Under the pieces are notes generated by a model. The model saw only the letters and a program-made list of their open reading frames with translations. It searched no databases and was not told the DNA's origin. The position numbers were made by a program, and so were the translations under genes. A DNA stretch of 64,000 nt from Streptomyces armeniacus (GTDB taxonomy: Bacteria > Actinomycetota > Actinomycetes > Streptomycetales > Streptomycetaceae): positions 7,082,519-7,146,518 of the forward strand of contig NZ_CP031320.1 of NCBI RefSeq assembly GCF_003355155.1. Direction: 5' to 3'. This document shows, one piece after another, positions 10,232 to 16,736 of the stretch; the stretch's first letter is position 1, and every line of letters begins with the position of its first letter.

Positions 10232-11767
10232 TCACTCTCCGGAGTCCGAAGGCTCCGACGGCTTCGACGGGGCCGACGGGGCCGACGGGGCCGACGGGCC
10301 CGACGGGCCTGCCCCGGACGCGCCGCCCGGCTTCCGCTTCCGTACGAGCAGCATCGCCGCTCCGCCGACCACGACCAGGCCCAGGGCGAGCCCGATGATC
10401 AGCGGGGTGTTGCTGCTGTTCCCCGTCTCGGCCAGGTCCGGCTCGCCACCCGTGGTGGCGGTGTCGTCGCCGCCGTCGAGGGGCGTCTCCGCACCGGTCT
10501 GCGGGGCGAGCCCCGCCTCGTCACTGCCCGTGGCCCCGGGCTCACAATCGAGCACGCCGGTGAAGGTCCGGCCGGAGTCCTCGCCGGAACCGTAGTCGCC
10601 GCCGTCACCCGTGCCCTCGGGAACGGGTATCTCGATCTTGTACGACTGGTCCTCCGCCACGGGCACCGTGACCGTCCTGGTCTCACCGGGCGCGATCTCG
10701 TAGTCCACGTCGCCGAGGGTGAAGCGGAACGGGCCGTCGCCCTTGTTCTCGGAGGTGACGTCCACACCGCCGTCGGCGCAGTTCTTCTCCGCCGTGAGCG
10801 CGGGTATGGCGCCCTGGTCGGCCCAGCGCGCGGTGGCCGTCGCGGAGACCGTCGAGCCGCTGGACCCGGCGAGTATCTGGGTCTGGCTCTTGGCGAGTTC
10901 ACCGGTCCCGGTGAGGGTGCGGCCGACCGGGATGGTGGTGGCGGACTGCGCGGTCAGCGAGGTGGTGCCCGGCTCGGCGCCCGCGGGCACGTCGAAGTAC
11001 AGCTCGCTGCCGTGCCGCGCCGTGGTCACCGGCCTGCCCTTCTTGTCGGTGATCCGCACGCCCGACGCGGCGGCGTCCGCACCGGGCGTGACGGTGACGT
11101 TCCGGGCGCTGGTGTGCACGGTGACCGGCCCGAGCCGGCCGCCGTCCTTGCCCGAGACGGCGGGCTGTGTGAGCGCCAGCGAAGCCTTCGGCTCGGCCAT
11201 CTTCCTGGCGGCGCTCCGCAGATGGTCGGCCAGCTTCTCGGCGGCCGGGTCCACGGCCCGTACGTCGGCGCCGTCCGAGAACCGCCAGATCGCCACCTGG
11301 GTGCCGGCCGCCGCGGTGCCCGGCGTGAGCGGCCCGGTGCGGGCCTCGGACGCCAGCTTCTCCAGGTCGTTCACCTGGGGGTAGGAGTGCTGCAGAATCC
11401 AGCGGATTCTGCCCGCGTCGCGGTTGTCGTGCAGGGAGGAGGCGCGCCACGGCACTTCCTGGTAACGCGCCAGCTCCTGGGCCGGATTGTGGACATCGAG
11501 AGAGTAGGTCTGCAGGGTCCCGCCGTCTTCGACCGACATCTCGAAGAGGCCCGCGCCGGTCTTCAGATCCTCGGCGCCGTCCTGCCGGACGACGGCCTGG
11601 TCGGAGGTCTTCAGTCCGTTCAGCGTCGCGGTGGCACCCCCCTGCGGGGAGGGTCCGCTGTCGGCGGCAGCCGGCCCCGCGCCCGCTATCGCCCCCGCCG
11701 CCAGCAGCCCGGGGGCCAGCAGAGCGGCGGCCAGACGGACTGCTGCCCGTCCGCGTACAGAAGTCAT
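10232..11767 (-). CDS. LAXTG-anchored thioester-domain (TQXA) surface protein lacking the thioester Cys
   Basis: Secreted, sortase-anchored protein of 511 residues. Residues 1-35 are a Sec signal peptide ending AAA. Residues about 45-180 match the Cys-Gln thioester domain of actinobacterial surface adhesins, including the YxxDxHNPxQ strand, PQVNDL and TQVAIWRFSDG with the bond-forming Gln157. The partner Cys, normally directly after the Tyr in YCID, is Ser89 (codon TCT at 11501-11503, one base from TGT). Immunoglobulin-like repeats follow. An LAETG sorting signal is at 445-449, then a hydrophobic helix and KRK. Unusually, about 30 Pro/Ser-rich residues continue after the positive charges, encoded by 9-bp DNA repeats. 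Class E-type sortases of Streptomyces cut LAXTG. With the Cys missing, covalent thioester adhesion should be impossible. Confidence 0.85.
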   Translation of the reverse strand: MTSVRGRAAVRLAAALLAPGLLAAGAIAGAGPAAADSGPSPQGGATATLNGLKTSDQAVVRQDGAEDLKTGAGLFEMSVEDGGTLQTYSLDVHNPAQELARYQEVPWRASSLHDNRDAGRIRWILQHSYPQVNDLEKLASEARTGPLTPGTAAAGTQVAIWRFSDGADVRAVDPAAEKLADHLRSAARKMAEPKASLALTQPAVSGKDGGRLGPVTVHTSARNVTVTPGADAAASGVRITDKKGRPVTTARHGSELYFDVPAGAEPGTTSLTAQSATTIPVGRTLTGTGELAKSQTQILAGSSGSTVSATATARWADQGAIPALTAEKNCADGGVDVTSENKGDGPFRFTLGDVDYEIAPGETRTVTVPVAEDQSYKIEIPVPEGTGDGGDYGSGEDSGRTFTGVLDCEPGATGSDEAGLAPQTGAETPLDGGDDTATTGGEPDLAETGNSSNTPLIIGLALGLVVVGGAAMLLVRKRKPGGASGAGPSGPSAPSAPSAPSKPSEPSDSGE

Positions 11768-11926
11768 GCTCTTCCCCTCTGGACGATGCCCGCGGGCGCC
11801 GGGAAACCCGAACCGGCATCGCCGAACAACTGATCCAAGACCCCGTGAGTACCCGAGGGATCGTAGAGACCAAGCGCACCACGGTCCCCAGGAATCCCGC
11901 CCGGCAAGCGTTCCGACTCGGAATCG

Positions 11927-12598
11927 TTATCCCGGAATCCGACGGACTGGGATCTTCACGACGGGGGCGTCCTCATGCGGAACGCCCGCCTCCGACCTGC
12001 TGGTTGTCCGCCCGGGCCCTCTCGCGTCCGCGCCGGCGGCGCCACTTCGCCGCGGCCCGTACCCTCTCGCGTCCGTACCCGTACCCGTGCCCGTGCTCAT
12101 GCCCCTGCCCGTGCCCGCGTCCGCGCCCGTGTGCGGTCGCGGCGCCTGCCCCTGTCCCTGTCCCTGCGCCTGTCCCCGCGTCTGCACCGCTCTCCGGCCG
12201 GCGTCCGAACCGTCCGCCGTCAGCCCCGGTTTGGCCCGGCTCACCCGAGCGAACGCGGAGGTGCCGTACGACAGGTCGTGCCCGATCGCCGTCGCGAGCA
12301 GGTCCACCGAGGCGAGCCCGCGTCCGTCGCCGCCCTCGGACTCCCGCACCCGCAACGTCCCCCGCACGATGAGCGGTTCGCCGATGGTCACCGACGAGGC
12401 GAGGTTCTGCGCGAGCGTGCGCTGCGCCCAGACCGTGTAGTAGTCCGTGTACGCCTCCGTCCAGCGCCCCCGCGCCCGGTCGAACTCCCGGACCGTGCCC
12501 GCCAGCCGGAACCGCGCCGTCGGATAGCCCGGCCCCGCCGTCTGGTACTCGATCGGTGTGACCGCGTTCCCCGCCACCGTCACCTGCACCCCGTACAT
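11927..12598 (-). CDS. single-stranded DNA-binding protein, SsbB-like paralogue
   Basis: Residues 1-110 form an SSB OB-fold: a short N-terminal strand, ARFRLAGTVREFDR, the aromatic TDYYTVWAQRTLAQN and RVRESEGG...DLLATAIGHDL. This is the pattern of the second Streptomyces SSB, used in chromosome segregation during sporulation or in DNA uptake, rather than the essential replicative SsbA. The C-terminal half is disordered and low-complexity (Gln-Gly and Gly-Thr dipeptide runs near 142-175). It lacks the acidic DDDIPF-type tip of SsbA, so it probably does not recruit repair partners in the usual way. The DNA of the tail consists of short CCCGTx repeats. The ATG is at 12598. About 150 bp upstream begins an assembly artefact. 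Confidence 0.8.
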   Translation of the reverse strand: MYGVQVTVAGNAVTPIEYQTAGPGYPTARFRLAGTVREFDRARGRWTEAYTDYYTVWAQRTLAQNLASSVTIGEPLIVRGTLRVRESEGGDGRGLASVDLLATAIGHDLSYGTSAFARVSRAKPGLTADGSDAGRRAVQTRGQAQGQGQGQAPRPHTGADAGTGRGMSTGTGTGTDARGYGPRRSGAAGADARGPGRTTSRSEAGVPHEDAPVVKIPVRRIPG

Positions 12599-12756
12599 GC
12601 GTCACGCCTCCCCACAAGTCGGCGCCGGGCCCCGTCTTCGTACCGCGGGGACCAGCGGAGACACCAGCGTGTACGAGAACGCCAGGTTCCGCTTAAATCA
12701 GCTCGAACCTGTGGAATACCGACCGGTTGTGCACAACTCGGCCACCCGAAGGGGAC

Positions 12757-12845
12757 CTGTCCCTTATCACCATCTTACGCTGCCGACCAACGCTCATGGG
12801 TTACTCTCAGATGCGTCCGTCGATATAATACAAAACTAGACACTT
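12757..12845. other. sequencing-adapter read-through (assembly artefact)
   Basis: From CTGTC at 12757 the sequence follows the reverse complement of the Nextera transposase/i5 adapter with scattered errors. CTTATCACCATCT stands for the mosaic end, ACGCTGCCGAC is exact, an 8-base index-like ACGCTCAT follows, then a corrupted P5 segment and an A-rich tail. The apparent TATAAT box and the AT-rich composition inside it are therefore not biological. Bases to the left and right may not be neighbours in the genome. Confidence 0.85.
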
Positions 12846-12989
12846 ACCCCAGCCCCACCCCACTCCGCACCCGGGGCCCCTGCCCCGGCCACCCCGCGGC
12901 AGCGCCTCGCCGCCGGCCCGCGAAACCTGTTCGGGATCACTACGTGGGTGCTGGTAAGGTTTCACCCGTCGCCCACCACGGCGGCAAGC

Positions 12990-13061
12990 GCCCCCGTAGC
13001 TCAGGGGATAGAGCAACGGCCTCCGGAGCCGTGTGCGCAGGTTCGAATCCTGCCGGGGGCA
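12990..13061 (+). tRNA. tRNA-Arg (anticodon CCG)
   Basis: 72-nt cloverleaf. The acceptor GCCCCCG pairs with CGGGGGC and the discriminator is A. The anticodon stem ACGGC/GCCGT closes the loop CTCCGGA with anticodon CCG. The T-arm is GCAGG TTCGAAT CCTGC. CCA is not encoded. It decodes CGG. The 3' end is repeated at 16185, marking it as an integration target. Confidence 0.95.
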
Positions 13062-13443
13062 CTCACCTGCAGCATAAACGCAGGTCAGTGCACTTCTTGG
13101 TGCTGTTCGGCAGCTGAGGGGCAGTCAGTTTTCCCTGACTGGCCCTCCGCTGTTCGTCTTTTGTGCAGGTCGGGGCGGGTCTGGGTTTCCGCGCAGGACG
13201 GTCTCCCCGGGGGCATTCAGGACATGGGAACACTGCCTTCGCGCATCTTTGCCCGTGATTCATACGCTCGGGCGTGACGGACGGGGCCGTGACTCTGTGT
13301 TGCCGTCCGCTTCCTCGTTGCACTCCACAGAGCCGTGGTGCGTGTGCAGCCGTTCAAGGACTTCGCGGATGGCTGCACCCTGCCTTATCGCCGGCTGCTC
13401 ACCTTCGGGTCCATCCACGAGGACGTACTCGATGACGACCTTG
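13052..13443. repeat. island boundary repeat, copy A (tRNA 3' end plus about 370 bp)
   Basis: Begins inside the tRNA-Arg 3' end with GCCGGGGGCACTCACCTGC and continues as a diverged duplicate of 16185-16571, colinear over its length. Shared landmarks are a GCAGGTCAGTG box, a large hairpin, the string GGGAACGCTG/GGGAACACTG and the block GCGGATGGCTGCACCCTG. The first 19 bases are the likely attachment core. Copy A is the tRNA-proximal end of the element. Confidence 0.8.
13111..13152. terminator. bidirectional hairpin near the island left end
   Basis: CAGCTGAGGGGCAGTCAG and CTGACTGGCCCTCCGCTG form a stem with two mismatches around a TTTTCC loop. The same structure recurs in copy B at 16246-16285. 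It is placed to terminate the minus-strand small gene and to insulate the tRNA gene. Confidence 0.55.
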
Positions 13444-13559
13444 GGCGGTTCTCTCCGACTCACGCCCGTACCCTCCACCGTCGCGATCCCCGGTCGCGGG
13501 GGTTGGAAGAGTCGCGGCGCGTCGGGACCGTACTTGACGTCGACAGAATGGCTTACCAC
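13260..13559 (-). CDS. small conserved island protein of unknown function
   Basis: 99 residues from a GTG start, unrecognised. The core PPKVVIEYVLVDGPEGEQ is followed by a helix AIREVLERLHTHH and a polar tail. The same core is encoded, N-terminally truncated, in copy B of the boundary repeat (16259-16570). The two copies differ mostly by conservative changes, so the frame has been under protein-level selection. Position next to the attachment site is where actinobacterial integrative elements often carry small excision or regulatory proteins, but no helix-turn-helix is evident and no function is claimed. No convincing ribosome site is visible. Confidence 0.5.
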   Translation of the reverse strand: MVSHSVDVKYGPDAPRLFQPPRPGIATVEGTGVSRREPPKVVIEYVLVDGPEGEQPAIRQGAAIREVLERLHTHHGSVECNEEADGNTESRPRPSRPSV

Positions 13560-13622
13560 CAGAGAGGTTTCGTTGTACGACGGTGGCCGATCTGTCGGGA
13601 GGGGTGCGAGACGCGGTCCGGC

Positions 13623-14560
13623 TCACAGACCGTGTTTGTCCATCAGGCGCATCAGGTTGCGTTTTGCGTTTCTGGTCGGTGCGCAGGGCGGTGGCGTATG
13701 CGGTGAACTCCTCCGGTTCCGAGGCGGCGGCGGCAGTCGCGCATGCTCAGCAGGAGGCTCGTGAGCTGCTGGTACACCGCGTTGCCCGTCTGCTTCGTGA
13801 GCGGTTCGACCAGGCGCTGGTAGGTGTGGAGCGCGTCGGCGGGGTGTGGCGGGCGCCGAAGTGGTCGCGGCGCAGGGTGACGGCATCGTGGAGCCGGTCC
13901 TCCTGCGTGCAGCGGTCGCAGAGGTAGTCGACGGGGGCTGTGTCGACGGCGGCGAGGTCCCGGGCGTTCTGGATACCGCGTTCCGCCCAGTACAGGGCCT
14001 CGTCCGGGCGCCGGGCGGTGTCCAACTCGCGTGCGATGACCAGGTGCGTGTGACCGTTCGGCAAGAGGTCGCCCGCATGCACGGCGATCACCGCATCGAC
14101 GTCGCCTCCCGCCTTGGCCACACGCTCCATCAGGTACTTCTCCGGCCAGCCGCGGCGGTTGCCCTGCCACGCCTCGACCGCCAGCTTCCGCAGGACGGCC
14201 ACCCCCTCTGCGCCGAGGACGTCGCCGTAGTCGAGCGGATCGATGTCCGTGAGGCCGTCGTCCACGTCGCCGAGCGCATGGCCCACCAGCCAGCGCGCGA
14301 GCTCCTCCGGGTCGGGGCGCGCCGCACGGCACGCGTCGAGATGGACGCCGGCCAGGTCCGCACCGACCTGTCCGAGCCAACCGTCGGAGTCGTCGACGCT
14401 CTCCACGGCCTCGGCCAGCAGCCGCATCGCTCCCCGCGCCAGGGTGATCACGTCCCCGGCCCGGCCCGTACCGGTGAGCGCGCCGATCGCGGAGACCGCC
14501 TGCTCGGCTTGGTCGACCGCGCACGGCCCTTCCGCCCTGTCGTGGTGGTGCCCGTGGAAC
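13623..14560 (-). pseudogene. degraded SWIM-zinc-finger/DUF6880-type protein, C-terminal fragment
   Basis: The C-terminal part of a helical-repeat protein as found behind SWIM zinc fingers in Streptomyces. The readable segments switch frame at least three times. EELARWLVGHAL through EALYWAERGIQN lies in one frame, HPADALHTYQRLVEPL in a second (shift near 13845), EEFTAYATALRTDQKRK returns to the first (shift near 13715), and KRNLMRLMDKHGL to the stop is in a third (shift near 13665). The N-terminal zinc-binding half is absent: upstream of about 14560 the sequence is unrelated and abuts the ATPase gene. An internal deletion of repeat units near 13850 is also likely. It cannot make a functional product and is best read as debris trapped in the island. 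Confidence 0.75.
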
Positions 14561-14641
14561 TCCGTCAGCGTAAGGGGCCGAGGCCGCGTACGCCTCGGTC
14601 CCGTGGACGGTGGCAGCAATCCAGCCGTGCTCTGGCCCGGG

Positions 14642-16081
14642 CTACTGCCAAGCCCGGACCAGGTCTCCCGGGCCCCAGTGCGCGGCGAGCGGCAGGCCGT
14701 CCTGGACGCCGCAGCGGGAGACGGCGACAAGCGGGGTGTCGGGTTCGGCGCCGGGCACCGCGAGCATGTCCCGGGCCAGGGCGTCGTACTCGCGTCGACC
14801 GAACGGCTGGGACTCCAGCCACTTGACCGAGCCGATGAAGTGCACAGCACCCGCCACCGGTTCGCGGTCGGCGCCGATCAGGTCGACCTCGGGGTTGTTC
14901 TGACGGTTCCACCAGCCGCCGATCGCTTCCGTGTGCGGCCACCTGTCATCGGGAAGCAGGCGCAGCAGCGACTCGCGGATGACCGGCTCGACCGCTCGTC
15001 CTCGCCAGGTGGGCCAGGACCGCTCGATGCGCTCCAGGGCCAGATCCCCGCGGCCACGTTCGATGAGCGGGATTCCCCGCTGCAGGAAGGCCAGCCAGAA
15101 ACGAAGGTATGGGTCGGCGATCCGGTAGCGCTTGTTCTTGGTGTCGGCCTTGGCGGAGAGCGGCAGGTCGGTGGCGAGTACGCGTTTGGTCTGCAGGGTG
15201 TGCAGCAACGGCGACAGGGTTCCGGAGGGCAGGGCACCGGCGCCGCCGGCCTGCGCGGCGATGGCGGAGAAGGTCCGCTCGCCACTGCCGACCGCTTCCA
15301 GCACCGCCCGGGAATGCGAGGCCTCTGGGAACTCCCCCAGAAGGGACAGCTCGCCCGCCACGAGCAGTGGTGAAAGCGGATTGGACACAGCCTCGCGCAG
15401 GAAATCCGCACGCCCCATACCCGGCCGCCACGACTGGACGATCTCCGGGAAGCCCCCGGTGATCAGCAGCGCGTCCACCGCGTCCGCCGCGTCCAGACCC
15501 GTCGCCGCCTGCACATCGGCCAGGTGCAACGGCCGTACGGTCATCTTCGTGGCCCGCCCGAAGAACGGACGGCCATACGACTGCAGCGCCTCCATCACCG
15601 ACATGTCGCTGCCCACCAGGATCAGCAGAACCGGCTTGGCGGACAGATGACGGTCCCAGGCCGTCTGCAACGCCCCTTCGAACTCCGGGTCCTGTTCCAC
15701 CAGCCACGGCACTTCGTCAATCACCGCGACACTCGGTGCATCGTCCGGCACCGCGACGGCCAGGGAACGCAGCGCCTGATTCCAGTCCGCGGCATGCAGC
15801 CCACCCACCAGCTCCGCCCCGGGCAGCGGCGACTGCGCGAGCGCCGCGGAGAAGTCCGCCCGCTCGGCAACGGCGTTACGACCCCGGGTCGCCTGGAAGA
15901 CCACGTACGGAACGCCGGACCGGTCACAGAACTCCTGGACCAGGCGAGACTTCCCCACCCGGCGCCGCCCCGTCATGATCACAGCCTGCCCGCGCGTGGC
16001 GCCCGCACCCCCGGTCACAAGGCGCAGCTGCCTGGCCAGCAGGTCGAGATCGACAGCCCTGCCCTTGAACTCCATCCCCAT
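14642..16081 (-). CDS. AAA-type ATPase with DUF234 nuclease-like C-terminus
   Basis: 479-residue cytoplasmic ATPase of the ATPase_2/DUF234 group. Walker A TGRRRVGKSRL is near residues 37-47 and Walker B SVAVIDEVPWL near 115-125. A winged-helix region follows (about 255-310, SGTLSPLLHTLQTKRVL). The C-terminal DUF234 domain has a PD-(D/E)xK-like pattern (NNPEVDLIGAD, then AGAVHFIGSVKW, about 390-420). Members are common in archaea and sporadic in actinobacteria; roles in mobile-element maintenance or toxin-like behaviour have been proposed but not settled. It is the only intact larger gene inside the tRNA-Arg island. Its promoter region (16085-16150) is clearly AT-richer than the surroundings, consistent with acquired DNA. 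The ATG at 16081 gives the family-typical N-terminus. Confidence 0.85.
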   Translation of the reverse strand: MGMEFKGRAVDLDLLARQLRLVTGGAGATRGQAVIMTGRRRVGKSRLVQEFCDRSGVPYVVFQATRGRNAVAERADFSAALAQSPLPGAELVGGLHAADWNQALRSLAVAVPDDAPSVAVIDEVPWLVEQDPEFEGALQTAWDRHLSAKPVLLILVGSDMSVMEALQSYGRPFFGRATKMTVRPLHLADVQAATGLDAADAVDALLITGGFPEIVQSWRPGMGRADFLREAVSNPLSPLLVAGELSLLGEFPEASHSRAVLEAVGSGERTFSAIAAQAGGAGALPSGTLSPLLHTLQTKRVLATDLPLSAKADTKNKRYRIADPYLRFWLAFLQRGIPLIERGRGDLALERIERSWPTWRGRAVEPVIRESLLRLLPDDRWPHTEAIGGWWNRQNNPEVDLIGADREPVAGAVHFIGSVKWLESQPFGRREYDALARDMLAVPGAEPDTPLVAVSRCGVQDGLPLAAHWGPGDLVRAWQ

Positions 16082-16245
16082 CCAGCCCCAGTGAACGTAG
16101 TTCTGTTCTTACGTAGATTGAATCTTACTTAGATGCTAGCTCCCTTACTAGGGCAACACCCGATTTCCATGTTCCGAGCGCCCCGCCGGGGGCACTCGCC
16201 TGCGTGGCTTAATTGCAGGTCAGTGCGCTTTTTCGAGTAACTCGA

Positions 16246-16285
16246 CAGCTGAGGGTAGTCAGGTTTTCCTGACCACCCTCAGCTG
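16246..16285. terminator. bidirectional hairpin in copy B
   Basis: CAGCTGAGGGTAGTCAGG pairs with CCTGACCACCCTCAGCTG around TTTT with a single mismatch. It is stronger than the matching hairpin in copy A. Confidence 0.6.
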
Positions 16286-16570
16286 TTCCGCCCTTTGCGC
16301 AGGTCGGGGCCGGTTCGCGGTTCCGCACAGGTCGCTACCCCGGAGGGCCACAACGCATGGGAACGCTGTCACGCGTCGTGAACGCTGATTTATGGGCTCG
16401 GCCCGAGGGTGGGGCGGTGACTGTGTGTTGCTGTCTGGTTCCTTGTCGCGTTCCATGGGGCGGTGGTGCATGTGGAGCCGTGCCAGAACCTCGCGGATGG
16501 CTGCACCCTGCATCATGTCCCGCTGTTGTCGTTCGGAGTCATCCACAACGACATACTCGATGACGACCTT
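16259..16570 (-). pseudogene. truncated paralogue of the small island protein
   Basis: Encodes KVVIEYVVVDDSERQQRD, then MQGAAIREVLARLHMHH, parallel to the 13260-13559 protein. A stop lies directly upstream of the conserved core, so the N-terminal 40 residues are lost and only a late GTG (16546) could start translation. It ends within the copy B hairpin. Confidence 0.5.
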
Positions 16571-16736
16571 GAATCACTAGCCGCCTGCGCCCGACCGACG
16601 GCTTACCCGGTTCCCATGTGCGCCGGGGCCCCGCCCCGGCGCACGGTCGTACCGCGCAGTGACCTGTCACGACCAGCGCGGTGCTGGGTAGAGTCGTACG
16701 GGCTCGGGACGCGCGCCGGACAGGGGGCTGCGACAG

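Larger units (their letters stand above)
16185..16571. repeat. island boundary repeat, copy B
   Basis: Second copy of the sequence that follows tRNA-Arg. It starts GCCGGGGGCACTCGCCTGC (one mismatch to copy A over 19 bases) and stays colinear with 13052-13443. It lacks a tRNA in front. It marks the distal end of the island or the start of a second element inserted in tandem. Confidence 0.8.

Noticed and set aside
12815..12835. TATAAT-like promoter before tRNA-Arg
   Set aside because: Falls inside the adapter artefact.
12558..12839. 93-residue plus-strand frame
   Set aside because: Ends within adapter-derived sequence and has no coding character.
13747..14850. 367-residue minus frame as one intact gene
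   Set aside because: Only its middle is protein-like; it starts opposite the ATPase C-terminus and the homologous signal changes frame near 13845.
13052..16571. Complete actinomycete integrative and conjugative element
   Set aside because: No integrase, FtsK-like translocase or replication gene lies between the repeats; only a remnant or cargo segment can be supported.
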